A stretch of 12,530 nucleotides of DNA. Origin: Pelagihabitans sp037969055 (GTDB lineage: Bacteria; Bacteroidota; Bacteroidia; Flavobacteriales; Flavobacteriaceae). Within the stretch, counting starts at the first letter, position 1. Each line of letters begins with the position of its first letter. Positions 4,677-12,530 of the stretch are shown here, in pieces. The DNA is taken from the NCBI GenBank assembly GCA_037969055.1, contig JBBKWR010000224.1, positions 1 to 12,530 on the forward strand. Direction: 5' to 3'. The translations under genes and the position numbers were made by a program. Below the pieces are notes generated by a model that saw nothing but the letters and a program-made list of their open reading frames with translations, was not told the DNA's origin and searched no databases.

Positions 4677-7589
4677 ATGATCCAATACGAGGAAAACATT
4701 GAGGTAAGGGGTGCACGGGTGCACAACCTGAAGAACATAGACGTGACCATTCCCAGGGAAAAACTGGTGGTCATTACCGGCCTTTCAGGTAGTGGTAAAT
4801 CGTCCCTCGCTTTCGATACCATTTATGCAGAAGGCCAACGCCGATATATCGAAACCTTTTCGGCCTATGCACGGCAGTTTTTGGGCGGACTCGAAAGGCC
4901 CGATGTCGATAAGATCGATGGCCTCTCCCCCGTAATCGCCATCGAGCAAAAAACCACCTCCAAATCACCTCGCTCCACGGTCGGCACGATTACAGAGATA
5001 TATGATTTTTTGCGCTTGCTCTATGCCAGGGCAGGCGACGCCTATAGCTATAATACCGGCGAAAAAATGGTGAGCTACAGCGATGCGCAGATCCAAGAGC
5101 TGATCATCACTTCCTATTCGAATAAAAAGATCAATATTCTGGCCCCGATCGTTAAATCCAGAAAAGGGCATTATCGTGAACTTTTCGAGCAGATCGCCAA
5201 GCAGGGCTTCGTAAAGGTGCGTGTTGATGGCGCGATCATGGATATCGTTAAGGGCATGAAAGTGGACCGCTACAAGACCCATGACATCGAGATCGTGATC
5301 GATCGTTTAAAAGTAGTCCCGTCCGACGATTTTGGCAAGCGCCTTTCCGAAACGATCAACACCGCCATGTACAGTGGCGAAAACGTGCTTATGGTACTCG
5401 AGGAAGACCAGACCATTCCGCGGTACTTCAGCCGGGACCTCATGTGCCCAACTACCGGAATATCCTACCCCGTACCCGAACCCAATACCTTTTCTTTTAA
5501 CTCCGCCAAGGGCATGTGCTCCCATTGCAACGGATTGGGGCATGTGCACGAGGTAAACGAGAAAAAGATTTTTCCCAATCCAAAAATCTCCATCAAAGCG
5601 GGCGGCATCGCCCCCCTGGGGGAATACAAAAACTCCTGGGCCTTTAAACAAATCGAGACCATTGGCCAACGCTACAATTTCGAATTGACCGATCCCATTT
5701 CAAAAATTCCTGAGGAAGCCATGCAGGTACTCTTGAAGGGCACCAATGAACATTTTGAGGTAGAATCGAAAACGCTCGGGGTAAAGCGCAGTTATAAAAT
5801 CGATTATGAGGGCATCGCCAATTTTATCAAAAACCAATTTGAAACGGCCGATTCCACTTCCATCAAAAGATGGGCCAAGGAGTATATGGACAAAATTACC
5901 TGTCCCATCTGCGAAGGATCGAGACTACGACAGGAATCCCTAAACTTTAAAATAGATGAACGCAACATAGCCGAACTGTCGCATATGGATATCTCCGAAC
6001 TGGCAACGTTTTTTGAAGATTTGGAGAAAAAACTGGCTGGCAACCAACTAAAGATCGCCGAAGAAGTCATCAAAGAGATCAGGACAAGGATCACATTTTT
6101 GTTGGATGTGGGCCTAGATTACCTTTCGCTTGACCGTAGTTCGAAATCGCTTTCCGGCGGGGAGGCACAACGCATCCGGTTAGCGACCCAAATAGGATCG
6201 CAATTGGTGGGGGTGCTGTATATTTTGGACGAGCCCAGTATAGGGCTCCACCAAAGGGACAACGGGCGTTTAATCAAATCGTTGGAAGCACTTCGGGATA
6301 TCGGCAACTCGGTAATCGTGGTGGAGCACGATCGGGAAATGATCGAAAGGGCCGACCATGTGATAGATATTGGCCCGAGGGCAGGCCGGCATGGGGGCGA
6401 GATCATCTCGCAAGGTACGCCCGAAGAAGTGAAAATGCACCACACCCTAACCGCCGACTATATCAATGGGACCAAACAAATTGCAGTCCCCAAAAATAGA
6501 AGGTCAGGGAACGGAAAAACGATAACCCTATCCGGGTGTACCGGGAACAATCTTAAAAATGTAACGGTTGATATCCCTTTGGGAAAAATGATCGGGGTCA
6601 CTGGAGTGTCGGGCAGTGGAAAATCCACTTTGATCAACGAGACCCTCTACCCCATCATGAACGCGCACTATTTTAATGGCGTAAAGAAGCCCATGCCATA
6701 CAAAAAAATTGTGGGGTTGGAACATATCGACAAAGTCATCGACATCAACCAATCGCCCATCGGCCGCACCCCAAGATCCAACCCTGCGACCTATACGGGC
6801 GTATTTAGCGAAATTCGTACCCTTTTCACCAAGACCCCCGAAGCGGCGATCAGGGGCTACAAACCGGGCCGTTTCAGCTTTAACGTAAAAGGGGGTCGCT
6901 GCGAGACCTGTCAAGGTGGCGGATTGCGGGTAATTGAAATGAATTTTTTGCCCGATGTATATGTGGAATGTGAAACCTGTAATGGCAAACGTTTTAATAG
7001 GGAAACCTTGGAAATACGGTACAAGGGTAAATCGATTTCGGACGTATTGGACATGACCATTGATGAAGCGGTCGATTTTTTTGAACTGATTCCTAAAATT
7101 CATCGTAAGTTAAAGACCATCAAAGATGTCGGACTTGGTTATATCTCGTTGGGTCAACAATCGACTACCCTTTCGGGAGGAGAGGCCCAACGGATCAAGC
7201 TTGCTACCGAATTATCCAAAAGGGATACGGGAAACACCTTTTATATCTTGGACGAGCCTACGACCGGACTGCATTTCGAGGATATTCGGGTGCTGATGGA
7301 AGTTCTGAACAAATTGGTGGACAAGGGGAATACAATCGTGGTCATCGAGCACAATATGGACGTGATCAAAATGGCCGATCATATCATCGACATTGGCTAT
7401 GAAGGTGGCCGTGAGGGCGGGATGATCGTCGCGCAGGGCACGCCCGAAGCGGTGGCGAAGGATAAAAAAAGTTATACCGCGTCCTTTTTGAAACGGGAGT
7501 TGGAGCACCAAGTACTAAACAATTCCCTTCCCGAAGTTAAAAAATTGACCGACCTTGCTGCCTCTCCTGTCCTGCGTCAAGAGGGCTAA
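4677..7589 (+). CDS. uvrA: UvrABC excinuclease subunit A
   Basis: DNA-damage recognition ATPase of nucleotide excision repair; it acts as a dimer in the cytosol and loads UvrB at lesions. The 970 residues show the complete tandem ABC layout. Nucleotide site I: Walker A GLSGSGKS at 35-42, signature LSGGE at 492-496, Walker B DEPS at 518-521. Nucleotide site II: Walker A GVSGSGKS at 643-650, signature LSGGE at 832-836, Walker B DEPT at 859-862. The UvrB-binding region is present (KGHYRELFEQIAKQGFVKVR, roughly 160-185), so this is a class I UvrA, not the shorter UvrA2. The DNA-binding zinc module is intact, with cysteines 742, 745, 765 and 768 (CX2C-X19-CX2C). The first zinc module has only three of four cysteines (C257, C281, C284; T260 at the fourth site). 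The ATG at 4677 gives the usual N-terminus. First gene of a compact plus-strand cluster. No SOS-type operator recognised. Confidence 0.97.
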   Translation: MIQYEENIEVRGARVHNLKNIDVTIPREKLVVITGLSGSGKSSLAFDTIYAEGQRRYIETFSAYARQFLGGLERPDVDKIDGLSPVIAIEQKTTSKSPRSTVGTITEIYDFLRLLYARAGDAYSYNTGEKMVSYSDAQIQELIITSYSNKKINILAPIVKSRKGHYRELFEQIAKQGFVKVRVDGAIMDIVKGMKVDRYKTHDIEIVIDRLKVVPSDDFGKRLSETINTAMYSGENVLMVLEEDQTIPRYFSRDLMCPTTGISYPVPEPNTFSFNSAKGMCSHCNGLGHVHEVNEKKIFPNPKISIKAGGIAPLGEYKNSWAFKQIETIGQRYNFELTDPISKIPEEAMQVLLKGTNEHFEVESKTLGVKRSYKIDYEGIANFIKNQFETADSTSIKRWAKEYMDKITCPICEGSRLRQESLNFKIDERNIAELSHMDISELATFFEDLEKKLAGNQLKIAEEVIKEIRTRITFLLDVGLDYLSLDRSSKSLSGGEAQRIRLATQIGSQLVGVLYILDEPSIGLHQRDNGRLIKSLEALRDIGNSVIVVEHDREMIERADHVIDIGPRAGRHGGEIISQGTPEEVKMHHTLTADYINGTKQIAVPKNRRSGNGKTITLSGCTGNNLKNVTVDIPLGKMIGVTGVSGSGKSTLINETLYPIMNAHYFNGVKKPMPYKKIVGLEHIDKVIDINQSPIGRTPRSNPATYTGVFSEIRTLFTKTPEAAIRGYKPGRFSFNVKGGRCETCQGGGLRVIEMNFLPDVYVECETCNGKRFNRETLEIRYKGKSISDVLDMTIDEAVDFFELIPKIHRKLKTIKDVGLGYISLGQQSTTLSGGEAQRIKLATELSKRDTGNTFYILDEPTTGLHFEDIRVLMEVLNKLVDKGNTIVVIEHNMDVIKMADHIIDIGYEGGREGGMIVAQGTPEAVAKDKKSYTASFLKRELEHQVLNNSLPEVKKLTDLAASPVLRQEG

Positions 7590-7638
7590 ATCAGACAAGT
7601 TAAGGTTGTTAATGCCAATGAAAATATAATACGGCAAC

Positions 7639-8325
7639 ATGAGAAAAGAACAGCACCATAAAGGGTGGAACGAATTAAAGACCAATGATTCTTGGGCCAT
7701 ATTCAAGATCATGGGTGAATTTGTCAACGGTTTTGAGCGCATGGGTTCCATTGGGCCCTGCGTGACCATATTTGGTTCGGCGAGGACCAAGGTGGATACC
7801 CCGGAATACACCCTTGCGGTCGACATTGCAAAAAGCATTTCCGAAGCTGGTTATGGCATTATCACTGGGGGCGGCCCGGGAATCATGGAGGCCGGTAACC
7901 AAGGTGCCCATTTGGCTGGGGGAATCTCCGTAGGGTTGAATATTGATCTGCCCTTCGAACAACACGATAATCCGTATATCGATTCCGATAAAAGCCTGGA
8001 TTTCGATTACTTTTTTGTCAGAAAGGTGATGTTCGTAAAATACTCCCAAGGATTTGTCGTCATGCCAGGTGGGTTCGGTACATTGGACGAGCTCTTTGAA
8101 GCGACCACTTTGATTCAGACCAATAAGATCGAAAAATTTCCCATCATTTTGGTGGGTACCGCGTTCTGGTCCGGCTTGATGGAATGGGTTAAGACGACCA
8201 TGTTGCAAGCGGGTAACATCGCTGCCGAAGACCTAGACCTTCTTCACGTTGTGGATACCAAGGAGGAAGTGGTCGAAATTATTGATGCCTTCTATAGGGG
8301 CCATACCCTAAGTCCTAATTTTTAA
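7639..8325 (+). CDS. LOG family (TIGR00730) nucleotide phosphoribohydrolase
   Basis: A 228-residue cytosolic Rossmann-fold protein of the LOG/TIGR00730 family, often mislabelled lysine decarboxylase. Characterised members cleave ribose 5'-phosphate from nucleoside 5'-monophosphates such as AMP or cytokinin nucleotides. Diagnostic motifs are all present: the N-terminal strand CVTIFGSAR (41-49), the phosphate-binding loop GGGPGIMEAGN (77-87), the conserved R128-K129 pair, and the family signature PGGFGTLDE (143-151) with catalytic E151. Length is typical of the bacterial form with an extra N-terminal helix. It starts at an ATG 49 bases after uvrA, with no terminator or clear promoter between, and ends 6 bases before the next start, so it is probably co-transcribed with both. 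Bacterial substrates vary; nucleotide salvage is the general expectation. A cytokinin-specific role should not be assumed here. Confidence 0.9.
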   Translation: MRKEQHHKGWNELKTNDSWAIFKIMGEFVNGFERMGSIGPCVTIFGSARTKVDTPEYTLAVDIAKSISEAGYGIITGGGPGIMEAGNQGAHLAGGISVGLNIDLPFEQHDNPYIDSDKSLDFDYFFVRKVMFVKYSQGFVVMPGGFGTLDELFEATTLIQTNKIEKFPIILVGTAFWSGLMEWVKTTMLQAGNIAAEDLDLLHVVDTKEEVVEIIDAFYRGHTLSPNF

Positions 8326-8331
8326 GAATAC

Positions 8332-11181
8332 TTGAAAAAAATTGCACTCTCATATGGTATTTGGCTCTTGATAGCCGTCGGTCTCAAGGCCGATAAGGTC
8401 ATAGGCCAGCATACCAATATTATCACCGCCAAATTAAACGGTGACACCAAAGAAATTAGCATCAACCAGGAATTTATTTATAAAAACGCCTCTAAAGTAA
8501 CTTTGGAAAGTCTATATTTTAACGACTGGGCCAACGCCTATTCGGATAAGAGTACAGGGCTTGCCAAACGATTTGCTGATGAATTTAAAAAGAGCCTGCA
8601 TTTGGCGACCAAAAACGAAAGGGGCTATACCCAAATCATTAGCGTGGTCGATGATAATTATAGAGGCCTGCACATTGAACGCACCACAGAAAAGGACATT
8701 TTAAAAATAACCCTCAATGAGCCCTTGCAGCCAGATGCATCGCTGAAGATATTCATCACGTATACCGTAAAACTACCTCCCAACAAATTTACGTCCTATG
8801 GTTACGGCAATAAGAACAATTATTATTTAAAAGATTGGTACCTGACCCCGGCCGTGTTCGATGGCGAATGGCATCTGTATTCCAATAAAAACTTAGAGGA
8901 CCTATATACCGATATTACCAATACAACCATCAATTTTATTTATCCAGAGCGTCTTTTTATTGCCTCCAATTATGGGGTTTTGGGCACTTCGAGGTTTCCA
9001 GGGGGGCAGCATTCCCAATTGATCGGCACCAACCGCAAAAGCTGCGAAATAATACTGGACCCTATCAAAAGGTTTACCACGCACGTGACCCCAGATTTGA
9101 CGGTGGTGACCGATATCGAGGCTTCCAAATATGATGAGATATCCCAGGGAATCTCCATCTTGCGTGTTTCGGAATTCATTCGGAACAACCTGGGCAATTA
9201 CCCACATCCCCAGCTATTGGTCAGTGAGATAGACTATGATAAAAACCCCTTGTATGGTCTCAATCAACTGCCCTCTTTTATCAGGCCCTATGAAGAACAG
9301 TTTCAATTTGAAATGAAATTTTTGAAAACGGCCCTTCGGACCATGTTGGACGAATCGATCTATACCGACCCTAGAAAAGAACAGTGGTTAAATGATGCCT
9401 TGGCAAATTATTTAATGATCGCATATGTGGAACAAAATTATCCAGACCAAAAGCTATTGGGCAAATTATCCAAGATCTGGGGGATCCGCGGCTTCAACCT
9501 GGCCAAAATGGATTTCAATGAACAATATCCTTTTTTATACATGCTTTCGGCCCGTAAAAACACCGACCAAGCCTTGAGTACCCCCAAAGATTCCCTTATT
9601 TGGTTCAACCAAAAGATCGCCAATCGGTACAAGGCCGGATTAGGCCTGTCCTATCTCGCTAGTTATATGGGTAAGGAAAAGGTTGATAATAGCGTAAAGT
9701 CGTTTTATGAGCATTACAAATTGAATAAAGTACGCAGCCTTGACTTCGAGTCGACTTTAAAAAGGACTACCGAAAAGGATATAGATTGGTTTTTCAAAGA
9801 TTACGTCACCACTGATAAAAAAATCGACTTTAGGATCCAAAAGGTCGACAAAATGGCCGACTCATTGCGAATTACCCTCAAAAACAAACAAAGCACCAAT
9901 GTCCCGATCTCGCTGTTTGGCCTCCGTAATGATACTGTAGTATCGAAATATTGGTTTACCGACATTATCGACAAAAAGACGATTACCATTCCTAGGAATG
10001 GGGAGGAAAGACTGGTATTGAACTATGATCAAAAAATCCCGGAATTCAATCAAAGGGACAATTGGAAGTCCTTGGGCGGATTTCTCTCCAGCAACAAGAA
10101 GCTCAAGTTCACCTTTTTTAAGGACTCGGAGAATCCTAATTACTATCAGGTCTTTTATGTTCCTGTAATTGGCTTTAATATTTATGATGGTTGGGCGCCA
10201 GGGATGCGGCTCTATAACAAAACCCTGTTGGAACGTCCGTTTGTATATGACCTCGCCCCCTCTTATTCCTTTAGGGAGAAAGCATTGGTAGGCTATGGTA
10301 AATTCACTTACCAGCAGTACTTGAACAAAACTGGGCTCTATGTTGCCAATTACGGTATCCGTGGCTCTACCTCCCATTTTGATGTCAATTCCCGCTATTC
10401 GACCTTTACGCCTTCTGTAAGCTTTGCATGGCGACCCCAAGATTTTCTGTCCAACAAGCGAAGGGCCCTGTCGTTTCGATACGTAAATATATTTAGAGAT
10501 CTTGATCAAACTTTGCAGGCAGCGGGCAAGGCACCCGATAGTCCGGACTATAGCGTTTTTAACGCCCGATATTTTGATGTCGACAATAATATTCTTGATT
10601 ACAAGTCCTGGTTCGTTGATTTCCAACAGGCCGATAAGTTCACGAAACTTGTATTTGAATTTGAGTACAGAAAGCTTTTTGAGAGCAACAGGCAGTTCAA
10701 CCTCAGATTCTACGCCGGCAAGTTTTTGCGCAACAAAACCGACAGCGATTTCTTCAGTTTTGCATTGGATAGACCTACCGATTATTTATTCGATTATGAC
10801 TATCTAGGGCGATCTGAAGGCTCAGGTCTTTATAGCCAACAGATTATAATCGCGGAGGGCGGCTTTAAATCGATCTTGGATGAACAGTACCGATTTTCAA
10901 ATGATTGGATCAGTACGGTGAATACCAGTATCAATCTATGGCGATGGATCGAACTGTATGGTGATGCAGGATACGTGAAGAATAAAGGATTGCGCGGTAA
11001 GTTTGTTTACGATTCCGGCGTCCGATTAAATCTTGTGACCGATTATTTTGAACTTTACTTTCCGATCTACTCAAATAATGGATGGGAAGTTTCCCAAACC
11101 AATTATGGTGAAAAGATCCGATTTGTGGTAACCGTAAGTCCAAGGACACTTATCGGGCTATTTACTAGAAAATGGTTTTAA
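8332..11181 (+). CDS. Outer-membrane protein: inactive-looking M1 peptidase domain plus C-terminal barrel
   Basis: A 949-residue exported protein. It starts at TTG (8332), 6 bases after the LOG stop; no in-frame ATG lies nearby, and the TTG gives a proper signal peptide (MKKIALSYGIWLLIAVGLKA, cleavage probably near IGQ|H). Residues 30-500 follow the gluzincin M1 aminopeptidase plan: an N-terminal beta domain, YGLNQLP (308-314) where the substrate-binding GxMEN loop is expected, and WLNDALANY (352-360) in place of WLNEGxAxY. HExxH is absent. If D355 stands for the zinc-ligand Glu, the normal spacing puts K332-T333-A-L-R336 at HExxH, so neither His is present. Residues 600-949 alternate aromatic and polar residues in many short strands and end FTRKWF with a terminal Phe, as outer-membrane barrels do. 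I recall Bacteroidota homologues labelled gluzincin-family metallopeptidases. A binding or assembly role is inferred, not shown. Confidence 0.75.
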   Translation: MKKIALSYGIWLLIAVGLKADKVIGQHTNIITAKLNGDTKEISINQEFIYKNASKVTLESLYFNDWANAYSDKSTGLAKRFADEFKKSLHLATKNERGYTQIISVVDDNYRGLHIERTTEKDILKITLNEPLQPDASLKIFITYTVKLPPNKFTSYGYGNKNNYYLKDWYLTPAVFDGEWHLYSNKNLEDLYTDITNTTINFIYPERLFIASNYGVLGTSRFPGGQHSQLIGTNRKSCEIILDPIKRFTTHVTPDLTVVTDIEASKYDEISQGISILRVSEFIRNNLGNYPHPQLLVSEIDYDKNPLYGLNQLPSFIRPYEEQFQFEMKFLKTALRTMLDESIYTDPRKEQWLNDALANYLMIAYVEQNYPDQKLLGKLSKIWGIRGFNLAKMDFNEQYPFLYMLSARKNTDQALSTPKDSLIWFNQKIANRYKAGLGLSYLASYMGKEKVDNSVKSFYEHYKLNKVRSLDFESTLKRTTEKDIDWFFKDYVTTDKKIDFRIQKVDKMADSLRITLKNKQSTNVPISLFGLRNDTVVSKYWFTDIIDKKTITIPRNGEERLVLNYDQKIPEFNQRDNWKSLGGFLSSNKKLKFTFFKDSENPNYYQVFYVPVIGFNIYDGWAPGMRLYNKTLLERPFVYDLAPSYSFREKALVGYGKFTYQQYLNKTGLYVANYGIRGSTSHFDVNSRYSTFTPSVSFAWRPQDFLSNKRRALSFRYVNIFRDLDQTLQAAGKAPDSPDYSVFNARYFDVDNNILDYKSWFVDFQQADKFTKLVFEFEYRKLFESNRQFNLRFYAGKFLRNKTDSDFFSFALDRPTDYLFDYDYLGRSEGSGLYSQQIIIAEGGFKSILDEQYRFSNDWISTVNTSINLWRWIELYGDAGYVKNKGLRGKFVYDSGVRLNLVTDYFELYFPIYSNNGWEVSQTNYGEKIRFVVTVSPRTLIGLFTRKWF

Positions 11182-11194
11182 TTATTGCATAATT
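11180..11194 (+). other. Short AT hairpin at the end of the cluster
   Basis: AATTAT-TGC-ATAATT forms a perfect 6-base stem starting inside the TAA stop of the barrel-protein gene. It is AT-rich with no following T-run, so it is at best a weak terminator or 3'-end stabiliser. The remaining spacer to 11341 shows only the promoter listed next. Confidence 0.25.
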
Positions 11195-11291
11195 CACAAC
11201 AATTTCCGCCTTATTCCTTCATTATTTAACAAATAGATAGATTATAGTGATTATTTATGTGGATATTTTAACGAATATACCTCCTGATCCG

Positions 11292-11322
11292 TTGCAATAA
11301 TAGTTTCAATTTGATATTTTTG
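11292..11322 (+). promoter_or_regulatory. Strong Bacteroidota promoter of the E1 gene
   Basis: TTG (11292-11294), a 20-base spacer, then TATTTTTG (11315-11322), an exact match to TAnnTTTG. Transcription would begin around 11328-11330, leaving a leader of only about a dozen bases before the ATG at 11342. This separates the E1 gene from the uvrA cluster. Confidence 0.65.
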
Positions 11323-11341
11323 TATAAATCAATACGCCTTA

Positions 11342-12530
11342 ATGAACATTTCTTCCAAGACCAGCAGCGATATTTCTTTTGAGGACTTTAAGGCGCAAAT
11401 CTTATCTGATTACGAAATAGCGGTTCTTAGCAGGGTCTGTAGTTTAATTGGGAGAAAAGAGGTACTGACCGGTAAGGCTAAATTCGGCATCTTTGGTGAC
11501 GGTAAGGAGCTTCCCCAGTTGGCCATGGCCAGATCGTTTCAAGATGGGGACTTTCGCAGTGGCTATTATCGCGACCAAACTTTTATGATGGCTTTGGGCC
11601 TTTTGAAACCCAAGGATTTTTTTCACGCTTTATATGCGACAACTGATATAGAGAAGGAACCCATGAGCGCCGGGAGGCAAATGGGCGCCCATTTTTTAAC
11701 CTATAGCCTTAACGAGGACGGAAGTTGGCGCGATCTCACACAACAAAAAAATAGCAGTGCCGATATTTCGTGCACTGCAGGGCAGATGCCAAGGCTGTTG
11801 GGACTGGCTCAGGCATCCAAACTATACCGAAATTTAAAAAATTTCAACGCTTCCAAATTTTCCAACAACGGAAATGAGGTCGCATGGGGTACTATCGGCA
11901 ATGCCAGTACCAGTGAGGGCATGTTCCTAGAGACCATCAATGCAGGTGGCGTGTTACAGGTACCCATGGTCATCAGTATTTGGGACGATGGCTATGGTAT
12001 CTCCGTACCCGCAAAATACCATACCACCAAAGAGGAAATTTCAAAAATATTGATCGGTTTTCAACGCGAAGACGAACTTAAGGGCTATGAACTATTAAAG
12101 GTCAAAGGTTGGGATTATACGGCATTGATGCACACCTATGAAAATGCGGCCGACATTGCACGGGAAGAACACGTGCCCGTAATAATCCACGTTACCGAAC
12201 TTACCCAACCACAGGGGCATTCTTCTTCAGGATCTCATGAGCGCTATAAAAGCTCGAACCGATTGGAATGGGAGACCAAAAATGACTGTAATAAGCGTTT
12301 CAAACACTGGATAATAGAGTCCGGCATAGCCACGGAGGAAGAACTCCAAGCGTTGGAGAAAAAGATAAAGCACGAGGTCAAGGCCGCCAAGAAAGAAGCT
12401 TGGGAAGAATACCTTCAAGAACATTATGTACTTAAAACAACATTGATCCACCATCTCGATCAAGTTATGGTGCACAGTGCGAACAAAGGCCTGATCCACA
12501 GGTTAAAAAATGACTTGATCGCAATAGAGG
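11342..12530 (+). CDS. 2-oxoacid dehydrogenase E1 component, alpha part (5' fragment)
   Basis: The first 396 codons of a thiamine-diphosphate-dependent E1 subunit, running off the right edge. E1 decarboxylates 2-oxoacids and passes the acyl group to the lipoyl arm of E2 in a multienzyme complex. What shows it: GKELPQ (54-59), the cofactor-contacting RSGYYRDQTF (72-81), the SAGRQMGAHF segment, the TAGQMPRLLGLAQASK block, and the cofactor Mg/pyrophosphate region GNASTSEG (186-193) to WDDGYGIS (214-221). HSSSGSHER (293-301) fits the phosphorylation-loop region of E1 alpha chains. The motif set matches the Bacteroidota E1 in which alpha and beta parts are fused in about 650-800 residues, usually annotated as branched-chain 2-oxoacid (2-oxoisovalerate) dehydrogenase; the beta part would lie beyond the window. 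The ATG at 11342 sits a dozen or so bases behind a strong promoter. Substrate specificity cannot be settled from this fragment. Confidence 0.88.
   Translation, partial: MNISSKTSSDISFEDFKAQILSDYEIAVLSRVCSLIGRKEVLTGKAKFGIFGDGKELPQLAMARSFQDGDFRSGYYRDQTFMMALGLLKPKDFFHALYATTDIEKEPMSAGRQMGAHFLTYSLNEDGSWRDLTQQKNSSADISCTAGQMPRLLGLAQASKLYRNLKNFNASKFSNNGNEVAWGTIGNASTSEGMFLETINAGGVLQVPMVISIWDDGYGISVPAKYHTTKEEISKILIGFQREDELKGYELLKVKGWDYTALMHTYENAADIAREEHVPVIIHVTELTQPQGHSSSGSHERYKSSNRLEWETKNDCNKRFKHWIIESGIATEEELQALEKKIKHEVKAAKKEAWEEYLQEHYVLKTTLIHHLDQVMVHSANKGLIHRLKNDLIAIE

Noticed and set aside
6528..7103. 191-codon frame antisense to uvrA
   Set aside because: It lies wholly opposite conserved uvrA sequence; a long antisense frame here is an effect of uvrA codon composition.
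7675..8208. 177-codon frame antisense to the LOG gene
   Set aside because: It is opposite strong LOG motifs and is a composition shadow.
9862..10626. 254-codon frame antisense to the M1-like/barrel gene
   Set aside because: It is fully covered by a protein with a coherent signal peptide and barrel pattern; the antisense product has no recognisable domain.
1..12530. CRISPR array, tRNA/rRNA, transposase or phage modules
   Set aside because: Scanned for regular repeats, tRNA-like cloverleaf segments and mobile-element motifs on both strands; none seen.

Overview
The window looks like chromosomal DNA of a marine-type flavobacterium (phylum Bacteroidota, probably family Flavobacteriaceae). Four things point there: the close fit of UvrA and the 2-oxoacid dehydrogenase E1 to Bacteroidota sequence patterns; secreted Ig/PKD-like and outer-membrane barrel proteins typical of that group; little sign of Shine-Dalgarno sites; and a near-perfect Bacteroidota promoter (TTG, 20 bases, TATTTTTG) before the last gene. 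No tRNA, rRNA, CRISPR array, insertion sequence or phage gene is visible.

Left part (1-4260) is loosely packed accessory DNA with long spacers. It holds a group 1 truncated hemoglobin (minus strand), a small exported barrel-like protein (plus), a secreted Ig/PKD-like repeat protein with a basic C-terminal tail (minus), and an unusual chimeric protein (minus). The chimera joins a Crp/Fnr-type cyclic-nucleotide-binding domain, lacking its usual helix-turn-helix, to a C-terminal half resembling the soluble part of Bacteroidota DUF6090 proteins. Its frame ends at a TAG, but 32 further protein-like codons follow in the same frame.

Middle part (4677-11181) is a compact plus-strand cluster, probably one operon: uvrA (nucleotide excision repair), a LOG-family nucleotide phosphoribohydrolase (49-base gap), and a 949-residue exported protein (6-base gap, TTG start). 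This last protein has an M1 aminopeptidase-like N-terminal half that has lost the recognisable zinc-site residues, and a C-terminal half that looks like an outer-membrane beta-barrel ending in Phe.

Right edge (11342-12530) is the 5' part of a thiamine-diphosphate-dependent 2-oxoacid dehydrogenase E1, with its own promoter, running off the window. It is most like the branched-chain-type fused alpha/beta E1 of Bacteroidota.

The cluster genes have no obvious shared pathway; housekeeping repair and nucleotide salvage seem simply co-transcribed with an envelope protein. I found no evidence for a multi-gene novel system. The two single-gene items most worth following are the Crp/DUF6090-like chimera with its in-frame stop, and the apparently inactive M1-like protein tethered to a barrel.
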